Notes: generated from the letters alone by a model not told the origin. DNA of 64,000 nt from Parietaria judaica (GCA_954871525.1 OX940872.1:15151180-15215179), one strand, 5' to 3'. Shown: positions 49,095-61,500, counted from the stretch's first letter. A program made the numbers and translations.

Positions 49095-49640
49095 GAGTCA
49101 CGCTGTGGCATGCCGTCACACGCCGCGACACACTCTCAAATTCACCATGGATATATTTTCCTTTGTTGAAAATGTGTCATTGAGATGTTTTTAAGCCGCG
49201 GCGGGTATAAAATGCCGCGGCATGGTTGGTACACAACGAAACTCTTATAAACCGTTGTTCATACCACACACTGTAAGCCGCAGCGTGTCTTGAAATACGC
49301 CATGGCACGTCAATTTTTAGATATAAGCCCCGGAATTATACATGAAACGCCGCGGCATTATTGGTACACGATGAAATCTCATAAACCGTTGTTCATAACA
49401 TGCAGAGTACGTCGCGGCATTTAATTGAAAACGCCACGGCACGTGATTTTAGAGAGATAAGCCGTGGCATTATCTTTTACATGCCGTGGCATGGATGGTA
49501 CACAATGACAGAATGAAACCGTTGTTCATAAAGCCGCAGTAAACCCTTTGTATGCCGCAGCATGTCTTGAAAAATACCACGGCATTACACGCCGTGGCAT
49601 TACTAACAACAAGCCGTGGCGTGTATCGTATTTAGCCGAA
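49095..49640. repeat. GCCGCGGC word cluster 1 (subterminal)
   Basis: Dense GCCGCGGC, GCCGTGGC and GCCACGGC words in both orientations, usually flanked by A/T-T-G or C-A. A second phrase, TTGGTACACAACGAAACTC with ATAAACCGTTGTTCATA, recurs about every 130 bp (49227, 49351, 49495). Confidence 0.85.
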
Positions 49641-50404
49641 CCCTAACTTCCTCATTTTCTCATTTGCGCCGTGCCTCTCGACTCCTCGACACCCAAAAAC
49701 TTTAGCCGTGCCTCTCGCCCTCGCCCTCGCCGTCACTCCCGCCCTCGTCGCCGCTCCCGCCCTCACCGTCGTTCCAGCTCCCGCCCTCGCCGTCTCCCTC
49801 GCCTCTATACCTATCCCATCGCCCTTGCTTTCTTGCTGTCGTTTCGTCGCAAGTGCCGTCATCAGCCGTCGCCGGTAAGTAATCCGCCGCACCTCTCAAC
49901 GTTAGTATCAAGCTTCGTTTTTATAGCATTTTTTTTAATCAATACTTGAATATTGGTGTTGATTAGGTCATGGTATTGGTTTTGTGAGTTTCAATTAGGT
50001 TTGGAATTTAGGTATTGGTTTTGTGAGTTTCAATTAGGTTTTGAAATAGGTATTGGTTTTGTGAGATGAAATTAGCTTTTGCAATTAGGTTTTGGTTTTG
50101 TGAGTGAAATTAGGATTTGAAATTAGATTTTGTAATTAGGTTTTGAAATTAATTGGTTATTGAATTTAGGTTTTGCGAATTGAAATTTAGTTTTGGGTAT
50201 TGTAATTGCGTTTTAAAATTAGGTTTGCGTATTGAAATTGTGTTTTAAAAATTTTGATTAGTTTTGAAATTGCGTATTGAAATTCGATTTTGAAATTAGT
50301 TTTGTAATAATTAGGTGTTGGGAATTGAAATTAGTTATATTGATTAGTTTTTTTGCTTGAAATTAATAATTTAATATGTGACGTTATCTTTTTTATAGGT
50401 TTAA
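49640..50404 (+). other. Predicted 5' leader and 524-bp leader intron of the extra CACTA gene
   Basis: A C/T-rich leader (49640-49874, GCCCTCGCC repeats) ends at a GTAAGT donor. The intron 49875-50398 is AT-rich, with GGTTTTG-type repeats and a TTTTTTATAG acceptor, seven bases before the ATG. Inferred from splice signals. Confidence 0.5.
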
Positions 50405-52089
50405 ATGGACCCTAAAAAAAAGAGCACGTGGTTATTTAGTGGTTCGCGGATCCGGGAGCCGAGCCCAAGAGGCCTCGGAGGATCTTCCACTTGATCCACC
50501 ACCTCCCATTGAAACACCGAACTTCAACACCGAAGCAGCCAAGAAAAGATTTCTACAAATTAGAACGCGAAAAATATGCCCAGAGAGGGGATTTGCCAAA
50601 TTCCCGATCTCAGATATAGGAGAACTCAGCGAAGATCTCAATAGGAGCATCATAGAGCGCGGTTGGGAGAATTTCATACTCCAACCAAAGCTTCAGGCGA
50701 AGAGTGTCCTGGTGCACGAATTCTATGCAGCTCTTCCCGATGAGTCAGCAATCTGGTTTGTTAGTGTTCAGGGTACTCGATTTGAGATCAATCCTTGAAT
50801 CATCAATGCGTTCCTCAGAACCCGCAATTTGACGGACGAGGAAAACGGGCACACCCACTTGGACGGCCAAGAGTTGAATCAAGCATTCTACGACGCCATA
50901 GCGGCGGCAATTGCTACGCCCGGAGCTCAATGGCACGAGAGGGGCGGAGAGGCGAGGCTGGTCAAAAGTCAGCTTAATCGGAAAGCCAAAGTGTGGATGT
51001 ACTTCTTTGGAAGCAACCTATACCCGCACTTGCACTTCACAGAGCTGCAGTTCGACTTTCTCAAGTTGATCTACGCCGGAGTTAGGGGATTGAAATCGAC
51101 ATCGGTCGTTTCATATTCTCCAACATGCGTAGCATGGTGTGCGAGCAGTCGAAGAGCTCATTGGGCTTCCCGTTCCTTATCACAGCTCTCTGCAAAAACG
51201 CCGGGGTAAGTATAGCTTCATTTGTGTATAAGTTTAGTTGTGAAATTCAGTTGTATCAATATTGATTTAATCTGTTTTTCAAACTATCGTTTAGATCAAG
51301 GAGAATGAACTCGACATTGCGGTGCTGTATGGAAAGAAATGGACGCGGCCTGGATCCGGAGTTTGAAAGAACCCGAAGATGAGGAGCCAACGATTATACC
51401 TGAAAATGCGGTAAAATTGTCGCTTCATTTGCTTAATTTTTTATAATTGATTTAATATTAATCTAATCTTTCTTGAATTTAATGGTTCAGAACGTTGAGA
51501 TGCCGCATGTTGCCCCCCCCCCCAATGCCTGAGCTTAACTACGATGCTCCGCCGATGAGAGCCTTCGTGGCTCACGGTGTTCGTAGTCTGCTGGAGTTCA
51601 CCGCATATTGTCGGTCCTTCTGGCCGGGTATCTATCCAGGTTTGAATCTTATCCTTAATCAATATTACATATGTATTGAAATGTTTTTAATCAATAAATG
51701 CAATCTGTAAAATTTACCCAGGATTCGACGCGCCAAATCAGTTTCCACCAATGCCGTGGCCAGCAGGATATCCTGATCAGTATCTAGAGCCGGCATTTGC
51801 TGAAGGCCCCGAGAACAACGAGGGCCAGAACGGCGGCGAGAATGTGGGCGAGGACAACGATAACGAGAACCCCGAGATCCCCGAGAACCCCGAGATCCCC
51901 AACAACCCCGAGAACACCGAGAACCCGGCTAACACCGAGAACCCCGTCAACACCGAGAACCCCGTCAACCCCAACAACACCAAGAACACCGAGAATCCCG
52001 TCAACAGCGAGAACCCCGTCAACCCCAACAACACCGAGAACACCGAGAACCCCGTCAACGAAGTCAAGAATAACACGCTCCAAGATTAG
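50405..52089 (+). pseudogene. Extra CACTA gene: 'putative plant transposon protein' (Transposase_32-like), decayed
   Basis: Exons by splice signals: 50405-51205, 51295-51410, 51491-51639, 51722-52089. Starts MDPKKK, then LVHEFYAALPDES, LNRKAKVWMYFFGSNLYPHL and, in a shifted frame, IDIGRFIF with FPFLITALCKNAG. These motifs and their order match the Pfam family of putative plant transposon proteins (PF20167). The last exon encodes an acidic tail of about 20 tandem NPENTENP/VNTENP words, ending VNEVKNNTLQD. Damage: an indel in the A run after the start codon, a TGA at 50797-50799, a one-base shift near 51085 and an indel at a C run (51515-51525). Role in the transposon unknown. Confidence 0.68.
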
Positions 52090-52409
52090 GACTTGTATAT
52101 ATTTATTTTGTTTATAATGTTTATTACTTTTGAACAATTGCTTATTATGTTTATTTTGTTTGAACAATTATTTAATTAATATTACTATGTTTTGTTTTTT
52201 GTTTAAACAATTATTTAATTAATATTACAATGTTGTGTTTTTTGTTTGAACAATTATTTAGTTAAGATAATTAATTGCATGATTTTGTTTTTTTTTGAAA
52301 ATAAAATTATCAACATTTTCAAAGTTTATTAATAAGATAATTTAATTTAGTAAAATTGAGTTACAATTAATATGATAACTAATAATTACATTGTAAATTT
52401 ACATATCAT

Positions 52410-53640
52410 TTCGCGGCATCTAAATGAACACGCTGTGGCTACATTTTAATTTACCAATTTACCCTCTGGATTAGGCAACTCGCCGAGGCATTGTCACAAA
52501 AGGCCTCGGCGAGTTGCATAATTATGAGAATATATTGTTAACATAAGAGATAAGTCGCGGCATTCTGTTAGCCATGCCTTGGCATGGCCTAGGAAGCCAC
52601 GGCTTGCTGATACCATGCCGAGGCATGTCTGTTGTTTCAAATTATACAGAGAGCATGGATTCTGTAAGTCATTAAATACCGCGGCGTTACAACCATTCTG
52701 CCGCGGCGATTGTTTTAAGGCCGAGGCATAGTTTTCAACATGCCGTGGCGTGATTTCGACTATGGTTATTAGTCATGGTTCAATAGGTCATGCCGCGGCT
52801 TCTTCACAATACGCCGCGGCGTGTTTAATTATTTTTACAATTTTACCCTAAACTTAAACTCTAAACTTTAAACTCATAAAATTAAACTGTAATTAATATG
52901 TAAGAATACATATGTGATTAATTATAAAATATATAGAATTATGAATACATATGTTTATATTATAAATACATGATTATCATCAACAATTCCACATTACAAG
53001 TACCACATATGAAAAGTACCACATTACAACTCCATTACAATTTAAAGCTAAATTTTCACATATTTTTTTAACAATACAATTACTTATTATGTTTAGTTTT
53101 ATGTTTTTAGTTTGAACAATTATTTAATTAATATTACAATGTTGTGTTTTTTGTTTGAACGATTATTTAGTTAAGATTATACATTATAAATTTACTTATC
53201 ATGCCGCGACATTTAAATGAACACGCTGTGGCTTCAGTTTAATTTACCAATTTGCCCTCTGGATTAGGCAACTCGCCGCGGCACCGTCACAAAAGGCCTC
53301 GGCGAGTTGCATAATTATGAGGATATATTGTTAAACAGAAGAGATAAGTCGCGGCATTCTGTTACCCATGCCTTGGCATGGCCTAGGAAGCCACGGCTTG
53401 CTGATACCATGCCGAGGCATATATGTTGTTTCAAATTATACAGAGAGCATGGATTCTGTAAGTCATTAAATGCCGCGGCGTTACTGCCATTCCGCTGCGG
53501 CAATTGTTTAAAGGCCGAGACATAGTTTTTAATATGCCGTGACGTGAGTTTGACTACGGTTATCAGTCAGGGTTCAATAGGTCATGCCACGGCATTATTA
53601 ACATTGTGCCGCGGCTTGTGTCATACTTCATTCATTTGGA
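52410..53640. repeat. GCCGCGGC word cluster 2
   Basis: Many GCCGCGGC, GCCGAGGC, GCCTTGGC and GCCGTGGC words in both orientations, most preceded by A(T/A) and followed by A/G(T). It spans the first unit and the start of the second. Confidence 0.8.
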
Positions 53641-53940
53641 AAAAATTAAAAAATATATAGAATACAACATTACATTTATTAATTTTAAAACAACAAAATC
53701 ACTTAGAACAATTCAACATTACATTTAATATTAAAACAACATAATCGCTTACAACAATTAAACAATACATTTAATAATTTTCAAACAACAAAAGCACTTA
53801 CAAGAATTAAATATTACATTTAATAGTTTTAAAACAACAAAATCACTCACAACAATTCAACATTACATTTAATACTTTTTAAATAACAAAATAACTTACA
53901 ACAATTCAATATTATATTAATAAACCTACAACAATTAAAA

Positions 53941-54384
53941 TCATAATTCGTCATCAATACCTAAATCTCTACGACAACGATTGGCATGTCGACGTAAATG
54001 AGTTGTGCCTCGTTCAACGATTGCGAGAATCTCTTGTCGGCACCATTTGCATTTCGTGTACCTATCTTGAGTTTGAGTGTCATTGTTCCATTTGAGCCTC
54101 TTTTGAAAATTTGTTTCCCATACTAAAGACGGTGTCCTACCACGTCCATGCCTACGCCCACGCCCCCTCGTCGGTCGTGGCCCACCGGCACGAGAGGTCC
54201 GATGTAGAGTTGGATTTGGAGGCATTTCAAATTCCTCGGTGTCGTCGGAGGAGATGACAATAGTATTATTGGAACTTGTATCCATGGAAAAACTATCATC
54301 ATCGGAGGAAGAGGAAGAGGTAAACACAACAAAGAAGCCCTGATGATATTCCGAAGACAAACCGAAACGAGACGGATCATCCAT
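53941..54384 (-). CDS. CACTA-encoded small BED-like zinc-finger protein, copy 1
   Basis: An intact 147-aa frame starting MDDPSRFGLSS and ending GIDDEL. It has an acidic Ser/Asp-rich N-terminus, an Arg/Gly-rich middle (TRGRGRRHGRGR, about 77-90) and a C-terminal finger: CKWCRQEIL, then HLRRHANRCRR, with the spacing of BED-type fingers found in hAT transposases and derived host proteins. It lies antisense to the transposase genes. A TATA-like CTATTTAAAC sits about 100 bp upstream on the minus strand. I do not recognise a named family. DNA binding is inferred from the finger. Confidence 0.6.
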   Translation of the reverse strand: MDDPSRFGLSSEYHQGFFVVFTSSSSSDDDSFSMDTSSNNTIVISSDDTEEFEMPPNPTLHRTSRAGGPRPTRGRGRRHGRGRTPSLVWETNFQKRLKWNNDTQTQDRYTKCKWCRQEILAIVERGTTHLRRHANRCRRDLGIDDEL

Positions 54385-54589
54385 AACAAAGAAAAATGAT
54401 GATATTTTTGAATCTAAGTATAATTTTACGAAACATAGAATAAAATGTGAGCAAGTATAGGTTTAAATAGAAGATTTGTGTGAATTTTAACGTTTTTAAC
54501 ATTATTTTGACAAATAAAGCCGTTTATTACCGTAGTGGGGTAATATTTTGGGGAAAAAAAACTAGCCGTTTTTGTGTCAGCGGCAGAAA

Positions 54590-55375
54590 GCCGCGGCATG
54601 GATAACATATGCCGCGGCGTGTTAAGTTTCTGCAACGGATATATCCGACGTTTGACATAGAGCCGTGGCTTCTTCACAATAAGCCGCGGCGTGTTTATTT
54701 AATTTTTACAATTTTACCCTAAGCTTTAAACCCATAAAATTAAACTGTAGTTATGTTTATTTCTATGTTTTTGGTTTGAACAAATATATAATTAATATTA
54801 CAATTTTGTGTTTTTTGTTTGAACGATTATTTAGTGAAGATTATTAATTGCATTATTTTTTTTTTCAAAATAAAATTATCAAATTTTTCATAGTTTATTA
54901 ATAAGATAATTTAATTTAGTAAAATTTTGTTACAATTAATATGATAACTAATAATTACATTGTAAATTTACTTATCATGCCGCGGCATTTAAATGAACAC
55001 GCTGTGGCTTTAGTTTAATTTACCAATTTGCCCTTTGGATTAGGCAACTCACCGCGGCACCGTCACAAAAGGCCTCGGCGAGTTGCATAATTATGAGGAT
55101 ATATTGTTAAACAGAAGAGATAAGTCACGGCATTCTGTTACCCATGCCTTGGCATGGCCTAGGAAGCCACGGCTTGCTGATACCATGCCGAGGCATATAT
55201 GTTGTTTCAAATTATATAGAGAGCATGGATTCTGTAAGTCATTAAATGCCGCGGCGATTGTTTAAAGGCCGAGGCATAGTTTTTAATATGCCGTGGCGTG
55301 AGTTCAACTACGGTTATCAGTCATGGTTCAATAGGTCATGCCACGACATTGTTAACATTGTGTTGCGGCCAGTGT
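54590..55375. repeat. GCCGCGGC word cluster 3
   Basis: Same words as cluster 2, lying upstream of copy 1's promoter and downstream of copy 2, so each zinc-finger gene is bracketed by clusters. Confidence 0.8.
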
Positions 55376-55694
55376 CATACTTCATTCATTTGGAAAAAAT
55401 TAAAAAATATATTGAAAACAACATTACATTTATTAATTTTAAAACAACAAAATCACTTCGAGCAATTCAACATTACATTTAATATTAAAACATCATAATC
55501 GCTTACAACAATTAAACAATACATTTAATAATTTTAAAACAACAAAAACACTTACAACAATTAAATATTACATTTAATAGTTTTAAAACAACAAAATCAC
55601 TCACAACAATTCAACATTACATTTAATACTTTTTAAATAACAAAATAACTCACAATAATTCAATATTATATTAATAAAACTACAACAATTAAAA

Positions 55695-56153
55695 TCATAA
55701 TTCGTCATCAATACCTAAATCTCTACGACAACGATTGGCATGTCGACGTAAATGAGTTGTGCCTCGTTCAACGATTGCAAGAATCTCTTGTCGGCACCAT
55801 TTGCATTTCGCGTACCTATCTTGAGTTTCAGTCTCATTGTTCCATTTGAGCCTCATTTGAAAATCTGTTTCCCATAGTAAAGACAGTGGCCTACCACGTC
55901 CACGCCCACGCCCACGCCTACGCCCACGCCCACGCCCCCTCGTCGGTTGTGGCCCACCGGCACGAGAGGTCCGATTTAGAGTTGGATTCGGAGGCATTTC
56001 AAACTCCTCGGTGTCGTCCCAGGAGATGACAATAGTATCATTGGAACTTGTTTCCATGGAAAAACTATCATCATCGGAGGTAGAGGAAGAGGAAAACATG
56101 ACAAAGAATTGGTGATATTCCGATGACAAACCGAAACGAGATGGATCATCCAT
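55695..56153 (-). CDS. CACTA-encoded small BED-like zinc-finger protein, copy 2
   Basis: An intact 152-aa frame, a close relative of copy 1 with the same start, finger (CKWCRQEIL, HLRRHANRCRR) and GIDDEL end. The Arg/Gly block is longer (RGRGRGRRRGRGRGRGR). A few substitutions are conservative (TSSN, SWDD). The upstream minus-strand CTATTTAAAC is kept. Two intact paralogues next to a decayed transposase suggest recent duplication or selection on these frames. Confidence 0.6.
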   Translation of the reverse strand: MDDPSRFGLSSEYHQFFVMFSSSSTSDDDSFSMETSSNDTIVISWDDTEEFEMPPNPTLNRTSRAGGPQPTRGRGRGRRRGRGRGRGRPLSLLWETDFQMRLKWNNETETQDRYAKCKWCRQEILAIVERGTTHLRRHANRCRRDLGIDDEL

Positions 56154-56339
56154 AACTAAGAAAAGTGATGATATTTTTGAATCTAAGGATAAATTTGGTG
56201 AACAATAGAATAAAATGTGAGCAAGTATATGTTTAAATAGAAGATTTGTGTGAATTTTAACATTTTTAACATTATTTTGACAAATTTAGCCGTTTATTAC
56301 CGTTGTGGGGTAATAATTCGGGTGAAAAAAAAACTAGCC

Positions 56340-56900
56340 GTTTTTGTGTCAGCGACAGTAGCCGCGACATGGATAACATATGCCGCGGCGTGTTAAGTTT
56401 CTCCAACGGATATATCCGACGTTTGACATAGAGCCGTGGCTTCTTCATAATAAGCCGCGGCGTATTTAATTAATTCTTACAATCTTACCCAAAACTTAAA
56501 CCCTAAACTTTAAAATTATTATAATAACCAATATACCCTCTAGATTACGCAACTCGCCGCGGCATCATCAAAAAAGGCCCCGGCGAGTTGCATAATTATG
56601 AGGGTATACTTGTAAACAGAAGAGATAAGTCGCGGCATTATGTTATTCATGCTTTGGCATGGCCAGGGAAGCCTTGGCTTGGGGATGCCGTGCCGAGGCA
56701 TGTATGTTGTTTCAAATTATACAGAGAGTGTGGATTTTGTAAGTCATTGTATGCCGCGGCGTTATCATTATTCTGCCGCGGCGATTGTTTAAAGGCCCAG
56801 GCATATTTTTCAACATGCCGTGGCGTGATTTCGACTACGCTTATTAGCCATGGTTCAATAGGTCATGCCACGGCTTATTAACAATACGCCGCGGCGTTAT
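56340..56900. repeat. GCCGCGGC word cluster 4
   Basis: Same word set, both orientations, including the hairpin phrase at 56549. Confidence 0.8.
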
Positions 56901-56929
56901 GAATTAATTTTTATAATATTTCCTAAACT

Positions 56930-57320
56930 TAAAACCCTAAACTTTAAACCCATAAAATTAAACTGTAATTATTATGTGTTTCATACAAATATGTAAGAAT
57001 ACATATGTGATTAATAATAAAATATATAGAATTATGAATACATATGTTTATATTATAAATACATGATTATCATCAATAATTCCACATTACAAGTACCACA
57101 TACGAAAAGTACCACATTACAAAACATTACTAGTACCACATTACAACACATTACAAGTACATTATGATAAGTACCACATTGCAACACATTTCAAGTACCA
57201 CATTACAACACATTACAAGTACATTATGATAAGTGCCACATTACAACTCAATTACAATTTAAAGCTACATTTGTCACATAATAATAACAATACAATTAAA
57301 AAACGTAAAATAATAAATAT
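56930..57320. repeat. Short AT-rich tandem repeat (ACCACATTACAA)
   Basis: Phrases of AAGTACCACATTACAA and ACATTACAAGTACATTATGA recur between 57080 and 57250. It lies just downstream (minus sense) of zinc-finger copy 3. No gene. Confidence 0.6.
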
Positions 57321-57872
57321 TTAAATACAATGTTTTCTACGACAACGCACGGCATGAGCACGAAGCGAATAGATTTCTCGTACTGGGTAGGGAAGAACAA
57401 ACAATAGTCCGCACCATTTGCATTTAGTGTGCTTATCAAAATTTTGAGTCGAGCTATTCCACTCATACTTTATATGGAAATCTGTCTCCCACGATAAAGA
57501 AAATTGTGATCCACCACTACCTCTTGTGCGGCTTGAACCAACGGAAAGAGCGGTGCGAATCTGACCTGGAGGTATTTCAGACTCTACGGTTTCTTTGGAA
57601 TTTTGAACGCTTTCTTGAGAATTTGTTTCTGGGACTATAGTATCATTGGAGTTTATAATTTCTGGGACTTCCGAATCAGAGTTTGTATTAGGGACCACCG
57701 TATCATCGGAATTTGTTTCTGAGACCACCGTATCATCGGAATTTGTTTCTGTGACCACCGTATCATCTGATAGATTTACCTGGTGATCGTTGTCATCATC
57801 GGAAGAAGACGAAGAAGAGAACGAAAGAATAACGACTGGGCCATTACCGATAGAAGACGGATGATCATCCAT
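57321..57872 (-). CDS. CACTA-encoded small BED-like zinc-finger protein, diverged copy 3
   Basis: An intact 183-aa frame starting MDDHPSSIGNG. The acidic N-terminus contains four tandem SDDTVV-ETN repeats. The finger is diverged: CKWCGLLFVL then LRAHAVRCRRKHC. It shares the WETDF lead-in with copies 1 and 2. A TATA-like TATATATA is upstream on the minus strand near 57930. The longer spacing inside the finger may change or abolish zinc binding. Confidence 0.55.
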   Translation of the reverse strand: MDDHPSSIGNGPVVILSFSSSSSSDDDNDHQVNLSDDTVVTETNSDDTVVSETNSDDTVVPNTNSDSEVPEIINSNDTIVPETNSQESVQNSKETVESEIPPGQIRTALSVGSSRTRGSGGSQFSLSWETDFHIKYEWNSSTQNFDKHTKCKWCGLLFVLPYPVREIYSLRAHAVRCRRKHCI

Positions 57873-58069
57873 AATAATTTTGTGTGGGTTAAAATATATT
57901 TTGTGTGGGTTAAAATATAAGTTAAATGGTTGTATATATAGAAAAAAAAGTTATGAATTATAAGTTTTTAAACTATTTTCGCAAATATAGCCGTTTATAA
58001 CCATTGGAAGGTAATAAATTTAACCCTAGTAGCTAGTAAAAATATAATCGTTTTTACGTCAGCACGAAC

Positions 58070-58410
58070 ACTTTGCGGCGTATTAACTATAAGCTGCGAC
58101 ACATTGAAGCTTGTCACCATTATGCCCTCGGATAAATGATGAAAGCCGCGGCTAATTAATTTAAGGCCGCGGCGCGTTTCGAAATCAGGGGGTATAATTG
58201 TAAATGATAGAAGTATGCCACGGCGTTAAGTAACAAATGCCAAGGCATGAAACATAAAAGCCTCATCTTACTGTGACCATGCCGCAGCGTAAATCGGGAA
58301 AAATCTTCCCCGAGAAATCATGTTTGATCGAGAATCTCTAAAAAAAAAGGTCGATAATAGATCAACATGCCGTGGCGTAATTACCTAATGCCGCGGCATA
58401 CCTCGCAGAT
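58070..58410. repeat. GCCGCGGC word cluster 5, upstream of TNP2
   Basis: AAGCCGCGGCTA, GGCCGCGGCGCG, TGCCACGGCGTT, TGCCGTGGCG and TGCCGCGGCAT lie within 500 bp 5' of the transposase start codon, between it and the divergent zinc-finger gene. Confidence 0.8.
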
Positions 58411-58558
58411 CTGCCTTTTTTTCATACCCATTTACACCATAACTCCAAAAACCCTATTTTTTTCTCCCTTAGGCGACTTTCCTTCGATTTTGAATTCGGG
58501 CTCGGTGCTTCCTCACGGAAGAAAACAGTATTTAATCTTCAAATTCTTTATTTGCAAT

Positions 58559-61500
58559 ATGGCATTTAGGGAATGGATGACGAAAAATAGAATGAGCGAT
58601 GATTACCGACATGGTCTTCAAGAATTTATGGATTTTTTGCGTTTAAACTTTGAAGAAGGAGATTTGATTAGGTGTCCTTGTCTTTTATGTGGAAATTTAG
58701 TTTCGAAATCTATGAAATTAGTCAAATCGCATTTGTTAGCTATTGGTATTATGAGTTCCTATGATCATTGGTACTTTTATGGAGAAAAGATGCGTGGTAA
58801 AAGAGTCAATGATTTAGTTGAAGAAGAAGAAGACGAAGACGAAGCCGATGACATTGGTTGTTTGATGGATGATATCGACTATAATTTTGTTGGAAGACAG
58901 CAATTATTAGAGTCGATGGTGGGGGATTTCGAAGTGCCTTTGTATGATGAGAGTAACACAACGAAAATACGGTTTTTGGTATCACTATTCCATTTAAAGG
59001 CGGCAGGAAGTTGGACAAATTCTAGCTTTACGCAATTGTTGGAACTCCTTCGTGAAATGTTGCCGGCCGGTAATAAAGTTCCGACATGAATATATGTGGC
59101 AAAAAAGACAGTGGGCTTCTTAGGTTTAAAGTTTGAAAAGTTTCATGCATGTCCAAAAGATTGCGTACTGTATAGGAACGAGCATACAAAATTCAGTGAA
59201 TTTCCACTGTGCAATGGGTCAAGGTGGAAGACAAGAAAGAAGCCACATGACGGTATCAAAGGGGTTCTGCAGAAGGTATTATGGTACATTCCCCCATTCA
59301 CCCGCCTCAAACGCATGTTTAACAAAAATTATCACGCGGAGAACATGGTTTGGCACTCAAAAAATCAGAGTAATGATGGCATTTTAAGACACCCTTGTGA
59401 TGCTTCACAGTGGAAATTTTTTGATACTCGGTATCCGGAATTCAGCTCAGAACCCAGGAATTTGCATCTCGGTTTGGCAACAGACGGGATGAATCCTTTT
59501 GGTAACATGAGTAGTCGCTATAGTGTTTGCCCGGTAATACTTTGGAACTACAATCTCCCTCCGAAGTTGTGTATGAAGCGGAAGTTCTTGATGTTGACTC
59601 TTTTAATTTTGGGACCGAGCCAACCAGGAAATGACATCGACGTCTACTTGGCACCTTTGGTCGATGATCTAAAGATGATGTGGAACGAAGGAATTGAGAT
59701 CAATGATGCTTACCGACGCGAAGTGTTCAACTTGAAAGCAATGTTAATGTGGACAATCAATGACTTCCCGGCGTACGGAAACTTGTGTGGTTACTCGGTA
59801 AAATGTTCTATTGGTTGTCCAGTCTGCATCAAAAATACATCTTCAATCCGGTTGAAACATGGGAAGAAAACAGTTTTTCTCGACCATAGGAAATTTTTAC
59901 CGAGAGAACACCTGTACAGAAAGAAAGAAAAAAAGTTTAATGGACATCAAGAACATCGACCTCCTCCAAAAATTTTGAACGGTGAAGATGTCTATAAACT
60001 GATTTTTGAAGAGACTTATGAAGTGCTTGGAAAAAGAACGTCGAGTGGTAAGAGGAAGCAAAAGAAATTTGAAGATAGACCGTTCAAAAAAGTATCAATC
60101 TTCTACGAGCTCCCGTATTGAAAGACGCATTACGTTGACATTGTTTGCACGTTATGCACATTGAAAAATATGTATGTGAAGCGATTGTCGGTACATTGCT
60201 TGACGATCCAAATAAAACAATAGACAGGAAAAATGCTCGACAAGATCTCGTTGAATTGGGTATAAGACCGGATTTGCATCCTAAAATGGCTGGAAGGAAG
60301 ACATTACTACCACCGGCTGTCCACACTTTATCGAGAGCGGAGCGAAGGAAGCTTTGTGGATGGCTTGCGGCGATAAAATTTCCTGAAGGTCATTCTTTGA
60401 ACTACAAGAGGTTTGTATCTATGAAAGATTTGAGACTTATCGAAATGAAGACTCACGATTGTCATATGTTGCTTCAACAAAATACTGCCTCTTGCATTGG
60501 GAGGGTTTTTGCCAAAGGAAGTTCGATTCGCAATTTCAAAGTTATGTGAATTTTTCAACAAAATTTGCTCCAAAACTATTAAGGTTGAAGGTCTTGACGA
60601 GTTGCAAGCGGACTTGGTAAAAACCCTATGTATGCTCGAGATGTTCTTTCCACCCTCATTTTTTGACATCATGATTCACTTAACCGTTCACCTAGTACGG
60701 GAAGTGAAGTTATGTGGACCTATATTTCTACGGTGGATGTATCCAATTGAACGGTATATGAAAGTCTTGAAAGGGTACGTGAAGAATTACAATCGGCCAG
60801 AAGGGAGCATTGTCGAAGGATATATGGCAGAAGAGTCGGTTGAATTTTGTGTAGAGTATTTCCCGAGAACTCGGCCAATTGGTGTTCCCAAATTAGCCAA
60901 AGCGGAATCCAAAGGCTTATTTGTAGGTAATTATTATAATTTTTTTATAAATAAATACGATGTTATATTTAGATTACGTGTTGAATATAATATTTATTTT
61001 GATGCTTTTATGCACAGCAAATCCTTCAACTGTCAACCGAAAAGAATGGGAGCAAGCCGTTCTCCATGTGTTGCACAATTTAGACGTCGTGGAACCCTTT
61101 ATCGATGTGCATATGAATGAGTTAAGGTCTACCTATCCGAAAAAGTCAAAAAACGAAAAATGGCTAAAAGAATAGCATAACCGTAGGTATGCAAAGTGGA
61201 TCGATGAATATTGTTATGCAAGAAGAAATAATTTAGATGAGACATTATTGAAGATCTCTAGCGGGCCTTCACAAGTAGTTACCAGGTACACGTCATGGTA
61301 CGTTAACGGGTACACGTTTTACGCAAGGGAAAGGGACGAAAAACACCCCGTACAAAATAGTGGTGTTACATTCTTTGCGGAAGGAGTCCATGTTGCGTCG
61401 GCCAAGGATAAAAATCCAAAACAAGCTTTTATGAGTTATTTTGGCTATGTAGAAGATATTTGGGAGCTCGATTATTGTGGTTTGCGAGTTGGATTGTTTA

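Larger units (their letters stand above)
52100..57900. repeat. Tandemly amplified CACTA segment (four diverged units)
   Basis: The hairpin phrase GCAACTCGCCG...CGGCGAGTTGC starts at 52475, 53268, 55044 and 56549, so units are about 0.8, 1.78 and 1.5 kb apart. Each unit has an AT-rich part (TTTTGTTTGAACAATTATTT), a word cluster and, in the last three, a minus-strand zinc-finger gene. The second and third units are most alike. Confidence 0.8.
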
